This document shows positions 1 to 9,454 of a stretch of 64,000 bases of DNA, one piece after another. Under the pieces are notes generated by a model. The model searched no databases and was not told the origin of the DNA. It worked only from the letters and a program-made list of their open reading frames with translations. Origin of the DNA: SXXZ01 sp041177965 (GTDB lineage Bacteria > Verrucomicrobiota > Verrucomicrobiia > Limisphaerales > UBA9464); assembly GCA_041177965.1 (NCBI GenBank), contig JBEGWF010000032.1, positions 7,621-71,620 on the forward strand. The letters are read 5' to 3'. Each line of letters begins with the position of its first letter. Positions within the stretch are counted from its first letter, which is position 1. Position numbers and translations under genes: made by a program.

Positions 1-160
1 CGGGGATCGGCGACGGGGTCCGGTCGGAGTTCAGGCGCTCCACGATGTCCATGAGACCGAACCCGGCCAGCAGCAGCGTGATGGCCACCACCACGTATCC
101 GGTCAACGCATTGAAGGCCGCACCCAGTTCACGGCGCACCAGTGTCAGGAAGACGCCCAT
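1..160 (-). CDS. ABC-2 type transporter permease, N-terminal fragment (cut by window edge)
   Basis: This is the first 53 codons of a membrane protein whose remainder lies beyond the left edge. It begins at an ATG (160-158) directly after the stop of the ATPase gene, so the two are almost certainly one transcript. The visible protein starts with a short basic segment (VRRELGAAF) followed by a hydrophobic helix rich in V, I and L (about residues 21-38), as in ABC-2 permeases of gliding/export-type transporters. It would form the membrane channel partnered with the ATPase. The substrate cannot be told from this fragment. Confidence 0.7.
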   Translation of the reverse strand, partial: MGVFLTLVRRELGAAFNALTGYVVVAITLLLAGFGLMDIVERLNSDRTPSPIP

Positions 161-161
161 G

Positions 162-1127
162 TCAGGTGTCGCCTCCCTTCTTCTTCTGGGTGAGCTGGAT
201 GAAGATGTCCTCGAGCGACAGACGCGGGCGGGTCAGTTCCTGGAGTTTCCAGTCGTGCTGCCGCACCTGGTCGAAGACGAGGGATCGGAGGTCCTCGCCG
301 GACCTCGGCGTGAAGGCCACCCGTTGGAAATCGCCGGCGGCGGCCTGGATCTCGAGGGCGGCCACCTCGGGCAGGTCCCGGAAGGCCTCGCGGATGGCCT
401 CGGGCGAGGCCTCGATCTCGGCGACCACCCTGCCATCCTGGCTGAAGCGGCTTTCGAGGTCCTCCACCCGATCGGCCGCGAGGATGCGCCCCTGGTTCAG
501 GATGAGCACCCGGGAGCAGGTCATCTCGACCTCGCTCAGGATGTGGGTGGAGATCAGCACGGTGTGCGCCCGGCCCAGTTCCTTGATCAACGCCCGTACC
601 GACCGCAATTGGTGGGGATCGAGTCCGATGGTGGGCTCGTCGAGGATGATGAGGTCGGGCTCGTGCACCAGCGCGTCGGCCAGACCCACCCGCTGGCGGT
701 AGCCCTTGGACAATTGGCCGATGATGCGCTTCTCGACGTCGCGGAGCCCACATTGCCCGATCACCCGATCGACGCGCTGCCGGCTGCGCCCGATGCCCAG
801 GCCCTTGAGCCGGGCGCGGAACTTGAGGTAGTCGCGCACCCGCATGTCGACGTGCAGCGGGTTGTTCTCGGGCATGTAGCCGATGCGCCGACGCACCTCG
901 TCGGGTTGGTGGAAGACGTCGAATCCGGCGATCCGCACGGTGCCGCTGGTCGCCGGCATGAACGACGACAGGATGCGCATGGTCGTCGACTTGCCCGCGC
1001 CGTTCGGCCCGAGGAATCCGACGACCTCCCCGCGCCCCACCGTGAAGGAGATGCCGTCCACCGCCGTGCGCCCGGGGTAGCGTTTCGTGAGGTCCTGGAC
1101 CTCGATCATGGGGGTGGAGTCCGACAT
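162..1127 (-). CDS. ABC transporter ATP-binding protein (ABC-2 exporter type)
   Basis: A 321-residue ATPase that should power the adjacent ABC-2 permease. Walker A is GPNGAGKST (about 40-48), the signature loop is LSKGYRQR (139-146), Walker B is LIILDEP (159-165) and the switch histidine is in STH (193-195). The roughly 100-residue C-terminal extension is typical of the DrrA/GldA-like group. The ATG at 1127 was chosen over an upstream in-frame ATG at 1196 because family members start just before the IEVQDLTKRY strand. The gene precedes the permease with a 1-base gap. This family includes efflux and gliding-associated exporters; which applies here is not visible. Confidence 0.9.
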   Translation of the reverse strand: MSDSTPMIEVQDLTKRYPGRTAVDGISFTVGRGEVVGFLGPNGAGKSTTMRILSSFMPATSGTVRIAGFDVFHQPDEVRRRIGYMPENNPLHVDMRVRDYLKFRARLKGLGIGRSRQRVDRVIGQCGLRDVEKRIIGQLSKGYRQRVGLADALVHEPDLIILDEPTIGLDPHQLRSVRALIKELGRAHTVLISTHILSEVEMTCSRVLILNQGRILAADRVEDLESRFSQDGRVVAEIEASPEAIREAFRDLPEVAALEIQAAAGDFQRVAFTPRSGEDLRSLVFDQVRQHDWKLQELTRPRLSLEDIFIQLTQKKKGGDT

Positions 1128-1320
1128 CCTGCTTGGAGACGGGGAAGCTATCCCGGAACGCCCTGTGCAGGCACGACAAAACCCCGGGGATTCCACGGGA
1201 CGAAAACCATCGATGCGATGCCCGGAACCACCGGTGCCACCCGGACCCGGCGACGGGGCGCCCGGACGGAACCATGCGGTACCACCGGGTGCGGCACTGT
1301 CGGCCTCCCTTGCCGAGGCT

Positions 1321-2724
1321 TCACCTCAGCTTGAGGCTCGCGATCCCCGCCTGTCGATACACCCCCAAGGCGGTCCGTTGATCCACCAGGACCCCCACCT
1401 CGACCGTCTCTCCCTTGGGTCGGCCGAACAGGTATCGGGCCAGCGCCACGACATCCGGAAACTCGGTGCGGTCGAGGCCGCGGATGAGGTGCCCGCGCTT
1501 GAGCCCCGCCGCGGCCGCCGGTCCGTTGGGATCCACACTCTGGATCACGAACCCGCCGCCGCGCACCGGGGCCACCTTGAAGCCCGCACGCGCCGACAGA
1601 TACTCGTTGTTGAAGAAATCGGACTCCTCGACCAAGCGCAGGCGCAGTTCCTTGAGGCTGCCGCCCCGGCGGACGGTGATCGGGATGTCCCGGGAATCGC
1701 CCACCTTCACGAGCGCCCGGTTGAATTCGATGATCCCGCTCGGGGGATCGCCCTGGATGGCCGAGAGGACGTCCCCGGGCTTCAATCCGGCCTTCTCGGC
1801 CGGACTCCCCGGTTGCACCGCCTGGATGGTCAGGGGCCGGGTCGCCGCCTTGAGTCGGGCACCGAACCAGAACCGACCCACCGATTCACCGCTCAACACT
1901 TCGGCCAGAGCTTGGTTCACCCGCTTGATGGGGATGGCGAACCCGATGCCCTGGGCGCCCATCTGGGGCCGGAGGGTCGCCACGTTGATGCCGATGAGGT
2001 CGCCCCTCAGGTTGATGAGCGGCCCGCCGGAATTGCCGGGATTGATCGCGGCGTCGGTCTGGATCCAGTCGAGCGTGTCGAGCTCGCCCCGCGAACGGTC
2101 CTCGTTGGGCCCGCGACGGGCACGGGAGCTGAGGATGCCGCGGCTGACCGAGCCGGCATACCCGAAGGGATTGCCGAGGGCGACGACCGTCTCGCCCAGG
2201 AGCAGATCGTCGTCCTTGGCGAATTTCACGGCCCTGAATTTGCGCCCCGGAGCCTTGAGGCGCAGGAGGGCCACATCCTTGCCGGCGTTTAGCGCCACCC
2301 GTTCGGCCTCGATGGGGTCCGATCCGTCGTTGAACTTGACGAAGACCCGCTTCACGCCATCGACCACGTGGACGTTGGTCAGCACGTAGCCCTCTTCGTC
2401 GATCACCACGCCGGAACCGCGGCTCACCACCGCCTCCTGCACCTGCTGCAGACGCCACCCGAAGAACTCGGCCATCAGGCGATCGTCGGCGCTGTTCGGA
2501 TCGACATCGGCGGAGCCCTCGACGTTCACGACGCTGGGCATCACCCGCTCGATCGCCTCGACGGTGGCGTCGCGACGGACGTCGAGGGGTTCGGTCCTCG
2601 TCGGGTCGGTCTGCTGGGCCATCACGGAGACCGTCACGGGGACCATCACGGCACCGCCACCCAGGATCCAGACAAGGGCCCCGAGGAGGAGCGGACGGAG
2701 GGGCTTCAGGACGCTCGAGTTCAT
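1321..2724 (-). CDS. DegP/HtrA-like periplasmic serine protease with two PDZ domains
   Basis: A 467-residue trypsin-like protease of the HtrA family, expected to degrade or refold damaged envelope proteins. An N-terminal hydrophobic segment (about 11-36) serves as signal or anchor. The catalytic triad is visible: His in LTNVHVVDG (about 119), Asp in GKDVALLRL (about 150) and Ser in GNSGGPL (about 232). Two PDZ domains follow (about 280-350 and 385-450). The ATG at 2724 is preferred to an in-frame TTG at 2763 because it starts immediately before the signal segment. It lies 144 bases downstream of yebC on the same strand, far enough for its own promoter. The active site looks intact. Confidence 0.92.
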   Translation of the reverse strand: MNSSVLKPLRPLLLGALVWILGGGAVMVPVTVSVMAQQTDPTRTEPLDVRRDATVEAIERVMPSVVNVEGSADVDPNSADDRLMAEFFGWRLQQVQEAVVSRGSGVVIDEEGYVLTNVHVVDGVKRVFVKFNDGSDPIEAERVALNAGKDVALLRLKAPGRKFRAVKFAKDDDLLLGETVVALGNPFGYAGSVSRGILSSRARRGPNEDRSRGELDTLDWIQTDAAINPGNSGGPLINLRGDLIGINVATLRPQMGAQGIGFAIPIKRVNQALAEVLSGESVGRFWFGARLKAATRPLTIQAVQPGSPAEKAGLKPGDVLSAIQGDPPSGIIEFNRALVKVGDSRDIPITVRRGGSLKELRLRLVEESDFFNNEYLSARAGFKVAPVRGGGFVIQSVDPNGPAAAAGLKRGHLIRGLDRTEFPDVVALARYLFGRPKGETVEVGVLVDQRTALGVYRQAGIASLKLR

Positions 2725-2868
2725 GTCGTTGCGTTTCGACGGCGGACGCTCCGGATCGTTCAATCACCGGAACTCCACCGCAGACCGATAGCCCACACCG
2801 GGTCGGATTCAAGCCCCCCGGATCGAACAGGGACCGCCCAGGGGACGGGTGGGCCGGGGACCTCCCGG

Positions 2869-3591
2869 TCACTTCATGCCGACATAGAGACGGTGCACAT
2901 CGTCATGGTCGTCGATGGCATTGAGGAAGTCGGAGACCTGTTGCTTGTCGGCGTCACCCAGTTCCACGGGGTTCTTGGCCACGTATCGGATCTCGCTGGC
3001 GATCACCTTCCAACCGGCCTTCGAGAGCCAGTTGCTGACGGTGGCCAGATCCTTCACCTCGGCCAGGAACCGCGTGCCCACATGGCCCTCGGCGATCTCC
3101 TCCCCGTCGAGGGGTTCGAGATTCTGGGCACCGGCCTCGATGGCGTCGGACTCCGGATCCCTCTTGGGATCGGAGTGCGTGGCCTCCACCACGCCCATCC
3201 GGTCGAAGAAGAACGACATGCTGCCCGGTTGGCCGAGTTGGCCCTCTTTGAACAGATGGCGGATCTCAGGGGCGGTGCGGTTGCGGTTGTCGGTGAGGCA
3301 CTCGATGATCACCGGCACCTTGTGGGGGGCGAAGCCCTCGTAGAAGACGGTCTCGAAGTCGACCTTCTCGTCGAGCAGTCCCGCCCCCTTCTTGATGGCC
3401 CGCTCGATGGTGTCCTTGTACACGCTGGCCTTCTTGGCCTTCTCGACGGCCGCGGCCAACCGGGCGTTGGTCTCGATCTCGGCGCCCCCCATCTTGGCGG
3501 CGACCATGATTTCACGGGTCAGCTTTCCGACCATCTGACCTTTTTTCTGCGCGGCCGCCTCGCGACCCGCCTGCTTCCATTGGGCTCCCAT
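2869..3591 (-). CDS. yebC: YebC/PmpR family protein
   Basis: A 240-residue member of the YebC/PmpR family, variously described as DNA-binding transcriptional regulators and, more recently, as factors helping ribosomes through difficult proline-rich stretches. The family hallmark KKGQMVGKLTREIMVAAK is near the N-terminus, followed by the conserved segment with TIERAIKKG and, later, FYEGFAP. The open frame continues far upstream, but the ATG at 3591 gives the standard family start (MGAQWKQAGREA), so the upstream extension is discarded. It is divergent from the cytochrome gene at 3803, with a 211-base shared upstream region. Confidence 0.93.
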   Translation of the reverse strand: MGAQWKQAGREAAAQKKGQMVGKLTREIMVAAKMGGAEIETNARLAAAVEKAKKASVYKDTIERAIKKGAGLLDEKVDFETVFYEGFAPHKVPVIIECLTDNRNRTAPEIRHLFKEGQLGQPGSMSFFFDRMGVVEATHSDPKRDPESDAIEAGAQNLEPLDGEEIAEGHVGTRFLAEVKDLATVSNWLSKAGWKVIASEIRYVAKNPVELGDADKQQVSDFLNAIDDHDDVHRLYVGMK

Positions 3592-3802
3592 TCCGCAAGG
3601 GAAGCGAAAGATCGACCCCGAACGGAAGCCCAAAGAGCGCCGGCAGGCTCCCGATGGATCAACCCGGTGAGGTTTTGAGCCGGACATGGAAGGAGCCCGG
3701 ACGTTCCCGGGACCTGGAGGACACCCCTTCAAAAACCATCGGCGCGGGCGGTTTGCGGTCTTGGCGGTCTCGGGTCCCCGGAGATATCGTTTCCCGACAG
3801 CC

Positions 3803-6568
3803 ATGAGTTTCCTGCATCGCGCCTCGGCCCCGTTCTCCGCCGCGGCCACCCTGTTTCTCGCCGCCCTGTCGGCGGCGGCCTCCATCCAGACCGGGGTGCG
3901 GCCCCCCTCGGTCGACCGGGGCACCCTGCTGGTGAGCGAATTGCAATGCGCCGCCTGCCACAGCGACCGGGGCCTGCCGACCTCCACGGCGATCCCCGAC
4001 TGGGCCTCACCGAAGGGGGCTCCGTCGCTCACCGGAGATCCGCTCAAGACGTCCACGGCCTGGCTGCGCCGCTGGTTGGCCTCGCCCCACCAGTCCAAGC
4101 CCGGTTCCTCGATGCCGGACCTGCTGCACGGCATGGGCGAGACTCAGAAGGCCAGGACGGTGGACCTGTTGACCCACTACCTGGTGTCGCTGCGCAAGAC
4201 CAACGAGCCGAGCGGCCTGCGCTCCGATCCGGCAAGGATCGACCAGGGACGGGCCCTCTACCATACGGTCGGCTGCGTGGCCTGCCATGCGCCGGAGACC
4301 CGGCCCGAGGGAGTCACCGAAGAGGCGTTCAAGGAGGTCCGCGCCCAGTCCGTCCCGCTGGGCGACCTCGCCCGCAAATACCCGGCCTCGGAACTGGTGC
4401 GCCTGCTCCGGGATCCTCTGGTGCATCGCCCCTCGGGCCGGATGCCCTCGATGAACCTCACTCCCGGTGAGGCGGGGGCCATCGCCCTCTACCTGCTGCG
4501 CGACCAGGGCGCCGTCGCCCAGACCCCGGCCAAGGCTCCGACCCTGGTCGACGGCCTCCAGTACGAGTTCTTCGAGGGGGCGGCCAACTCGGTGGCCCAA
4601 TTGGTGGCCATGACTCCGAAATCGACCGGTGTCTCGGCCGCACTCGACCTGAGCCTGCCCCACCCCAACCAGAACTGGGGCGTCCGGTTCTCGGGATTCA
4701 TCGACATCCCGACCGAAGGCAAATACCGCTTCTGGATCCGCTCGGACGACGGCTCGCAACTGTCCATCGACGGCAAGCCGTTGCTCAACAACGACGGGGT
4801 CCATCCGGCGTCCGAGAAGAACGGCAACCTGACCCTCAAGGCCGGCCTGCATGAGCTGGAGGTCGTGTTCTTCCAGGGCGGCGGCGAGACCGAGTTCCGC
4901 GTGGATTGGGCACCTCCGGGTGAGAAGCGCGGGCCCATCCCCGGCGACCGCCTCAAGCACGGAGGCCAGGCGGTCCGCCCGATCGACTGGGAGGAGTTCG
5001 CCCTCGACCCCGCCAAGGTGGCCGCGGGGCGTGAGCAATTCGCCGCGCTCAACTGCGCCGCCTGCCATGCCGTGACCGATGCGGCCGGCCCGGTGTTGCC
5101 CCGGAAGTCCAAGCCGATGGTCCAACTCGCGCTTCGCACCCAGGAAGGCTGTCTCTCGGACCTGCCCCCGGCCAAGGCCCCGCGCTTCGACCTCTCGGCC
5201 AACGACCGGATGAGTCTCCGCAAGACGCTCCGCAATCCGACCGAGGCCCAGAAGACGGCCAGCGCCGCCTCGGCCCAGGTCGACCTGACCCTGAGCCAGT
5301 TCAACTGCCTGGCCTGCCACTCGCGCAACGAGGTGGGCGGCCCGACGGCCTCGGGTCGGTCGGACTGGTTCACGGTCGTGGGCGAGGCCGATCTCGGCGA
5401 CGAGGGCCGCATCCCGCCACACCTCACCGGCGTCGGTGGCAAGCTGAAGGCGGCCGCCCTCGAGGAGGTCATCGCCAAGGGCACGAAGGTCCGCCCCTAC
5501 ATGGCCACCCGCATGCCCGTCTTCGGGCCGAAGGTCCATGCCTTGGCGACCCAACTGAAGCGCCTCGACGCCCCGGCCACCGCGACCCCGGCGCCGGCGA
5601 TCACCTCGCAGGAGGCCAAGATCGGCTGGAAGCTCGTGGGGCGCGACGGCCTCGGCTGCGTCTCCTGCCACACCTTCACCACCCATGGTTCCATGGGCAT
5701 CCCGGCCCTGGCCCTCGACAAGATGGGTGAGCGGCTCGAATGGGAATGGCTGCAACGCTACCTGCCGAATCCGGCGGCCCTGCGCCCCGGCACCCGCATG
5801 CCGACCTTCTGGCCCGAGGGCAAGGCGGTGAACACCAAGATCCTCAACGGGGACACCGCCGGCCAGATCCGCTCCATCTACGCCTACCTCGCCGACGGCC
5901 CCAAGGCCGAGATCCCGGCCGGGCTCATCCGCGGCAAGAAGGAGATCGTGGTGGATGACGAAGCGGTGATCTACCGCAACTTCATCGACGGCGCCGGCCC
6001 GAGGGCCATCGGTGTGGGATACCCCGAGCGGGCCAACCTCGCCTTCGATGCCCAGAACCTGCGCCTGGCGCTGCTCTGGCAGGGGCCGTTCATCGACATG
6101 TCCCGCCACAGCACCGACCGCGGCGTGGGCTACGAACCGCCCCTGGGCGACCACCGCATCCGCCTGCCCGACGGCCCGTCCTTCGCCGCCCTGCCCTCGC
6201 CCACGGCTCCGTGGCCGAGCGCGATCGACGCGGAGAGCCGGTTCCTGGGCTATCGCCTCGATGCGCGCCAGCAACCCACCTTCCGCTACCTGGTCGCCGG
6301 GATGACCATCGAGGAGACGCCCCTGGCGAAGCCCGGCAGCGTCGACATGACCCTGGTGCGGACCTTCCGGTTCCAGGGCACGCCCGGACGACCGCTCACG
6401 CTGCGCCTGGCCAAGGGAGCCATCCAACCGGCCGGCACCGGCTTCAAGGTCGAAGGCGGTCTGGTCGTCCAGGTCGGCCCCGGTGCCAAGGCCGCCGTGG
6501 TCGGCGATGAACTCCGTGTCACCCTCGAACCCAACACCCCGGAACTCCGCGTGGAGATGACCTGGTGA
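3803..6568 (+). CDS. Secreted multi-haem c-type cytochrome with PA14 domain
   Basis: A 921-residue exported protein with an N-terminal signal peptide (about 1-28) and five CxxCH haem-attachment motifs: CAACH (49), CVACH (158), CAACH (418), CLACH (502) and CVSCH (619). Between haems two and three lies a PA14-like module (about 255-390) with the typical WIRSDDGSQLSIDGK stretch, a fold often linked to carbohydrate binding. The C-terminal 250 residues form a beta-rich region without cysteines. Cytochromes of this style are characteristic of Planctomycetes and Verrucomicrobia, where they are thought to accept electrons from periplasmic sugar oxidation. The gene is followed after 49 bases by the propeller protein, probably one operon. 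Partner and redox substrate are inferred. Confidence 0.85.
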   Translation: MSFLHRASAPFSAAATLFLAALSAAASIQTGVRPPSVDRGTLLVSELQCAACHSDRGLPTSTAIPDWASPKGAPSLTGDPLKTSTAWLRRWLASPHQSKPGSSMPDLLHGMGETQKARTVDLLTHYLVSLRKTNEPSGLRSDPARIDQGRALYHTVGCVACHAPETRPEGVTEEAFKEVRAQSVPLGDLARKYPASELVRLLRDPLVHRPSGRMPSMNLTPGEAGAIALYLLRDQGAVAQTPAKAPTLVDGLQYEFFEGAANSVAQLVAMTPKSTGVSAALDLSLPHPNQNWGVRFSGFIDIPTEGKYRFWIRSDDGSQLSIDGKPLLNNDGVHPASEKNGNLTLKAGLHELEVVFFQGGGETEFRVDWAPPGEKRGPIPGDRLKHGGQAVRPIDWEEFALDPAKVAAGREQFAALNCAACHAVTDAAGPVLPRKSKPMVQLALRTQEGCLSDLPPAKAPRFDLSANDRMSLRKTLRNPTEAQKTASAASAQVDLTLSQFNCLACHSRNEVGGPTASGRSDWFTVVGEADLGDEGRIPPHLTGVGGKLKAAALEEVIAKGTKVRPYMATRMPVFGPKVHALATQLKRLDAPATATPAPAITSQEAKIGWKLVGRDGLGCVSCHTFTTHGSMGIPALALDKMGERLEWEWLQRYLPNPAALRPGTRMPTFWPEGKAVNTKILNGDTAGQIRSIYAYLADGPKAEIPAGLIRGKKEIVVDDEAVIYRNFIDGAGPRAIGVGYPERANLAFDAQNLRLALLWQGPFIDMSRHSTDRGVGYEPPLGDHRIRLPDGPSFAALPSPTAPWPSAIDAESRFLGYRLDARQQPTFRYLVAGMTIEETPLAKPGSVDMTLVRTFRFQGTPGRPLTLRLAKGAIQPAGTGFKVEGGLVVQVGPGAKAAVVGDELRVTLEPNTPELRVEMTW

Positions 6569-6617
6569 TCCCCGCCCGAGTCCCTCGAACCACGACGCAA
6601 CCCTTCCCCTCGATTCC

Positions 6618-8093
6618 ATGAAGTTCCTGAACCCCACCGCGCTCATCGCCACCCTCGGGCTCGCGGCCACCCTTCCTGCGCTCGCGGCCACCAAGGCCGA
6701 GCAGGAGGCCGAATACTACCCCATCTCCACCCTGCCCGTGCCGGAGGGTGTGGTGCTCGAGGCGGGCGCCATCCAGGTGCTGCCCCACCAACGCATCGCC
6801 GTGTCCACGCGCCTTGGCGAGATCTGGTTCGTGGACAACGCCTTCGACAAGGACCCTTCCAAGGCCAAGTTCAGTCGCTTCGCCTCGGGCCTGCACGAGG
6901 TGCTCGGACTCACCACGCGTGGCGACGGTTGGATCTACGCCACCCAGCGCGGTGAACTCACCCGCATCAAGGACACCAACAACGACGGTCGGGCCGACCT
7001 CTTCGAGACGGTGGCCGACAGCTGGGGCATCAATGGCGACTACCACGAGTACGCCTTCGGATCGAAGTTCGACCGGGACGGCAACATCTGGGTCATCCTC
7101 TGCCTGACCGGCTCGTTCACCAGCGAGAACCCGTATCGCGGCTGGGCCCTGCGCATCACCCCGGAGGGCAAGACGATCCCCACCACCAGCGGACTGCGTT
7201 CGCCCGGCGGCATCGCCACCAACCACTTGGGCGACCTGTTCTACACCGACAACCAGGGCCCATGGAACGGCACCTGTTGGCTCAAGCACCTCAAGCCGGG
7301 CGGCTTCGTGGGCAACCCCACCGGCAACCGGTGGTACGAGAAGGCCGCCAACATGGGCCCGCGGCCCAAGGATCCCACCAGCAACAGCCGCATCCCGATC
7401 GAGCGGGCCAAGATCCCGGAGTTCGTGCCGCCCGCGATCGGGTTCCCCTACAACAAGATGGGTCAGAGCGCCTCGGGCATCCAGAACGACGGCACCGCCG
7501 GCAAGTTCGGGCCGTTCCAGAACCAGCTCTTCGTGGGCGACCAGACCTGGAGCACCGTCATGCGGGTGTATCTGGAGCAGGTCAACGGCGTGTATCAGGG
7601 GGCCTGCTTCCCGTTCCGCGAGGGCTTCGACAGCGGCACGCTCAGCCTCGAACTGGCCTCCGACGGCACGATGTTCGTGGGCGGCACCGACCGGGGTTGG
7701 GGCGCGCGCGGTGGCAAGCCCTTCGCCTTGCAACGCCTGAATTGGAGCGGCAAGACGCCCTTCGAGATCCACGAGATGCACGTCAAGCCCGACGGGTTCG
7801 AACTGACCTTCACCGAGCCGGTCGATCCGGAGACGGCCGGCAAGGTCGAGTCGTACCAATTCCGCACCTTCACCTACATCTACCAGGCCAACTACGGATC
7901 GCCCGAGGTCGATGCCACCACGCCGCCGATCGAGTCGGTGACCGTGGCCGCCGACGGACGGAGCGTGCGCCTCAAGACCGCCCTGAACCTGGGCCACCTG
8001 CACGAGCTCAAGCCCACCGGGGTGCGGTCGAAATCGGGCCGACCGCTGCTGCACCCGCTGGCCTACTACACGCTCAACGAGATCCCTCGCTGA
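6618..8093 (+). CDS. Secreted beta-propeller protein, PVC-type dehydrogenase-like
   Basis: A 491-residue protein with a clear signal peptide (cleavage near ALAAT, residue 24) and a repeated six-bladed-propeller pattern of the sorbosone/glucose dehydrogenase type, for example IWFVDN, GWIYATQRGEL and GDLFYTDNQG. It contains an Asp/Asn-rich stretch (DTNNDGRADLFE) that could bind calcium. No CxxCH motif is present, unlike many PVC relatives where propeller and haem domains are fused. Here the haems are on the preceding gene product, so the pair may form a split oxidoreductase. Enzymatic activity is not proven by sequence alone. Confidence 0.8.
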   Translation: MKFLNPTALIATLGLAATLPALAATKAEQEAEYYPISTLPVPEGVVLEAGAIQVLPHQRIAVSTRLGEIWFVDNAFDKDPSKAKFSRFASGLHEVLGLTTRGDGWIYATQRGELTRIKDTNNDGRADLFETVADSWGINGDYHEYAFGSKFDRDGNIWVILCLTGSFTSENPYRGWALRITPEGKTIPTTSGLRSPGGIATNHLGDLFYTDNQGPWNGTCWLKHLKPGGFVGNPTGNRWYEKAANMGPRPKDPTSNSRIPIERAKIPEFVPPAIGFPYNKMGQSASGIQNDGTAGKFGPFQNQLFVGDQTWSTVMRVYLEQVNGVYQGACFPFREGFDSGTLSLELASDGTMFVGGTDRGWGARGGKPFALQRLNWSGKTPFEIHEMHVKPDGFELTFTEPVDPETAGKVESYQFRTFTYIYQANYGSPEVDATTPPIESVTVAADGRSVRLKTALNLGHLHELKPTGVRSKSGRPLLHPLAYYTLNEIPR

Positions 8094-8164
8094 ACGGGGG
8101 ACTTGGACGAGGCTCCCCTGACCCTACACCGGCTACCACTGGATCGGTCGAATCGGTCGACAGA

Positions 8165-8191
8165 TCCACGGGGCCGTGCCGGTCCCGTGGA
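8165..8191. terminator. Hairpin between convergent genes, likely bidirectional terminator
   Basis: An 11-bp stem (arms around TCCACGGGGCC and GGTCCCGTGGA, one G-U pair) with a 5-base loop GTGCC sits between the convergent propeller gene and the YbbR gene. There is no strong T tract on either side, so termination is inferred from position and stem strength. Confidence 0.5.
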
Positions 8192-8223
8192 CCTTCCCCG
8201 GTTTGATCGGCGCCTGCGGGGCG

Positions 8224-8625
8224 TCACTGGGAGCGTTCCACACGAACCGATTCGGGCAGGACCGCCGCCACGCGCACACCGGGGGCCCGGGCGTTGACCC
8301 GGAACATCCCCTGGCGAGGGGACTCCGGGCTGAGGAGGTTGACGTAGGCCTGCACATCGCCGGGCGTCAGTCTCTGGACGACATCGGGATCGCCTTCGAT
8401 CTCGACGTGGACCATCGCCGGCCGGATCTGGACCTGATTCTCGGCCTGACCCGTGCCGAGGACGCCCACCGGAATGTTCTCGAGGACGCGCACCCGGAAC
8501 CCATCGTTGGAGGCCAACCGTTCCATGCCGAGATTCGACCGGACCGTCAGCCAGATGAGGGCCGCCAGAGCCAGGGAACCGAGCTTCTGGGCCCGGTTTT
8601 CGATGAGGAGTGCGCGCCAGCCCAT
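8224..8625 (-). CDS. YbbR-domain protein (CdaR-like)
   Basis: A 133-residue protein with one N-terminal membrane helix (about 16-29) and a single YbbR-like beta domain, seen in the alternating VxVxV pattern around PVGVLGTGQAENQVQIRP and in VEIEGDPDVVQRLTPGDV. In Firmicutes the multi-YbbR protein CdaR is encoded next to cdaA and modulates its cyclase activity at the membrane. Here the ATG follows the cdaA stop by a single base, so the two are co-transcribed and the same role is likely. It is much shorter than Bacillus CdaR, which has four YbbR repeats. No glmM follows, unlike the classical operon. Confidence 0.85.
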   Translation of the reverse strand: MGWRALLIENRAQKLGSLALAALIWLTVRSNLGMERLASNDGFRVRVLENIPVGVLGTGQAENQVQIRPAMVHVEIEGDPDVVQRLTPGDVQAYVNLLSPESPRQGMFRVNARAPGVRVAAVLPESVRVERSQ

Positions 8626-8626
8626 G

Positions 8627-9454
8627 TCAGTGTCTCCCTTGGAACGAACCCCCGGAGAACCATCGGCGCAACCCGGAGATCCCGGGCCGGCCGGGGGATC
8701 GGCGCACCAGCACCTCGGTCAGGAACGCCCGGAGTTGTTCGACCGTGACGTTGCGCGTGAGCTGGCCCCGATGGGCATAGGAGATGGAGCCCGACTCCTC
8801 GGAGACCACCACCACCACGGCATCGGTCTCCTCGCTCAGGCCGATGGCCGCCCGGTGACGCGTGCCCAAGGTCTTGGGCAGGTCGCCCCGCTGGGTGAGC
8901 GGGAAGATCGCGCCCGCCCGGAGGATGCGGTCGCCCTTGATGATCACGCCACCGTCATGGATCGCGTTGTTCGGGAAGAAGATCGTCTCGATCATCTCGG
9001 GGGTCGCCTCGCAGTCGACCGGGATCCCCGACTCGACCGTCTCGGCCACGGAGATCGCCTGCTCGATGGCGATCAGGGCCCCCATGCGGGTCGGGGACAT
9101 CCGATCGACCGATTCGACGATCACCTCGAGGTTCTCCCGCTGTTCCTGGGGGTTGTTGAAGAGCGGCAGGTTGCCCACCTCGGCGAGCAGGCGCCGGATC
9201 TCGGGCTGGAAGAGCACCACGATGGCCAACGCCAGGAAGGGCAGGATCTGGTTGAGGATGGCGTTGAGGACATCCAACCGGAGAAGGCGCACCGACAAGG
9301 TCAGCACCAGCAGCACGACCACGAAGCCGGTCACCACGGCCTGCCCTCGGGTACCCTTCAGGAACCGATAGCCGTAGTAGATGCCCACCCCGAGGATTCC
9401 GATCTCGAGGGCCGGGCGCCAGATGGCCTGCAGGTATGGAAGCAACTGATTCAA
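8627..9454 (-). CDS. cdaA: Diadenylate cyclase CdaA (c-di-AMP synthase)
   Basis: A 275-residue membrane-bound DAC-domain enzyme that condenses two ATP molecules into cyclic di-AMP. Three hydrophobic helices (about 16-30, 38-56 and 65-83) precede the cytoplasmic catalytic domain. The RHRAA motif is intact (199-203). The other signature, normally DGA, reads DGG (167-169), a conservative change next to the catalytic Asp. The start is set at a TTG (9454) that overlaps the folP stop as TTGA, giving the standard family length; the longer upstream frame is antisense-free but overlaps folP. Neighbours are folP upstream and the YbbR protein downstream. Its product probably acts on the ydaO-type leader of kup at 53.3 kb. 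Confidence 0.93.
   Translation of the reverse strand: MNQLLPYLQAIWRPALEIGILGVGIYYGYRFLKGTRGQAVVTGFVVVLLVLTLSVRLLRLDVLNAILNQILPFLALAIVVLFQPEIRRLLAEVGNLPLFNNPQEQRENLEVIVESVDRMSPTRMGALIAIEQAISVAETVESGIPVDCEATPEMIETIFFPNNAIHDGGVIIKGDRILRAGAIFPLTQRGDLPKTLGTRHRAAIGLSEETDAVVVVVSEESGSISYAHRGQLTRNVTVEQLRAFLTEVLVRRSPGRPGISGLRRWFSGGSFQGRH

Noticed and set aside
4007..6694. 895-codon minus-strand open frame
   Set aside because: Antisense shadow of the cytochrome gene without recognisable motifs.
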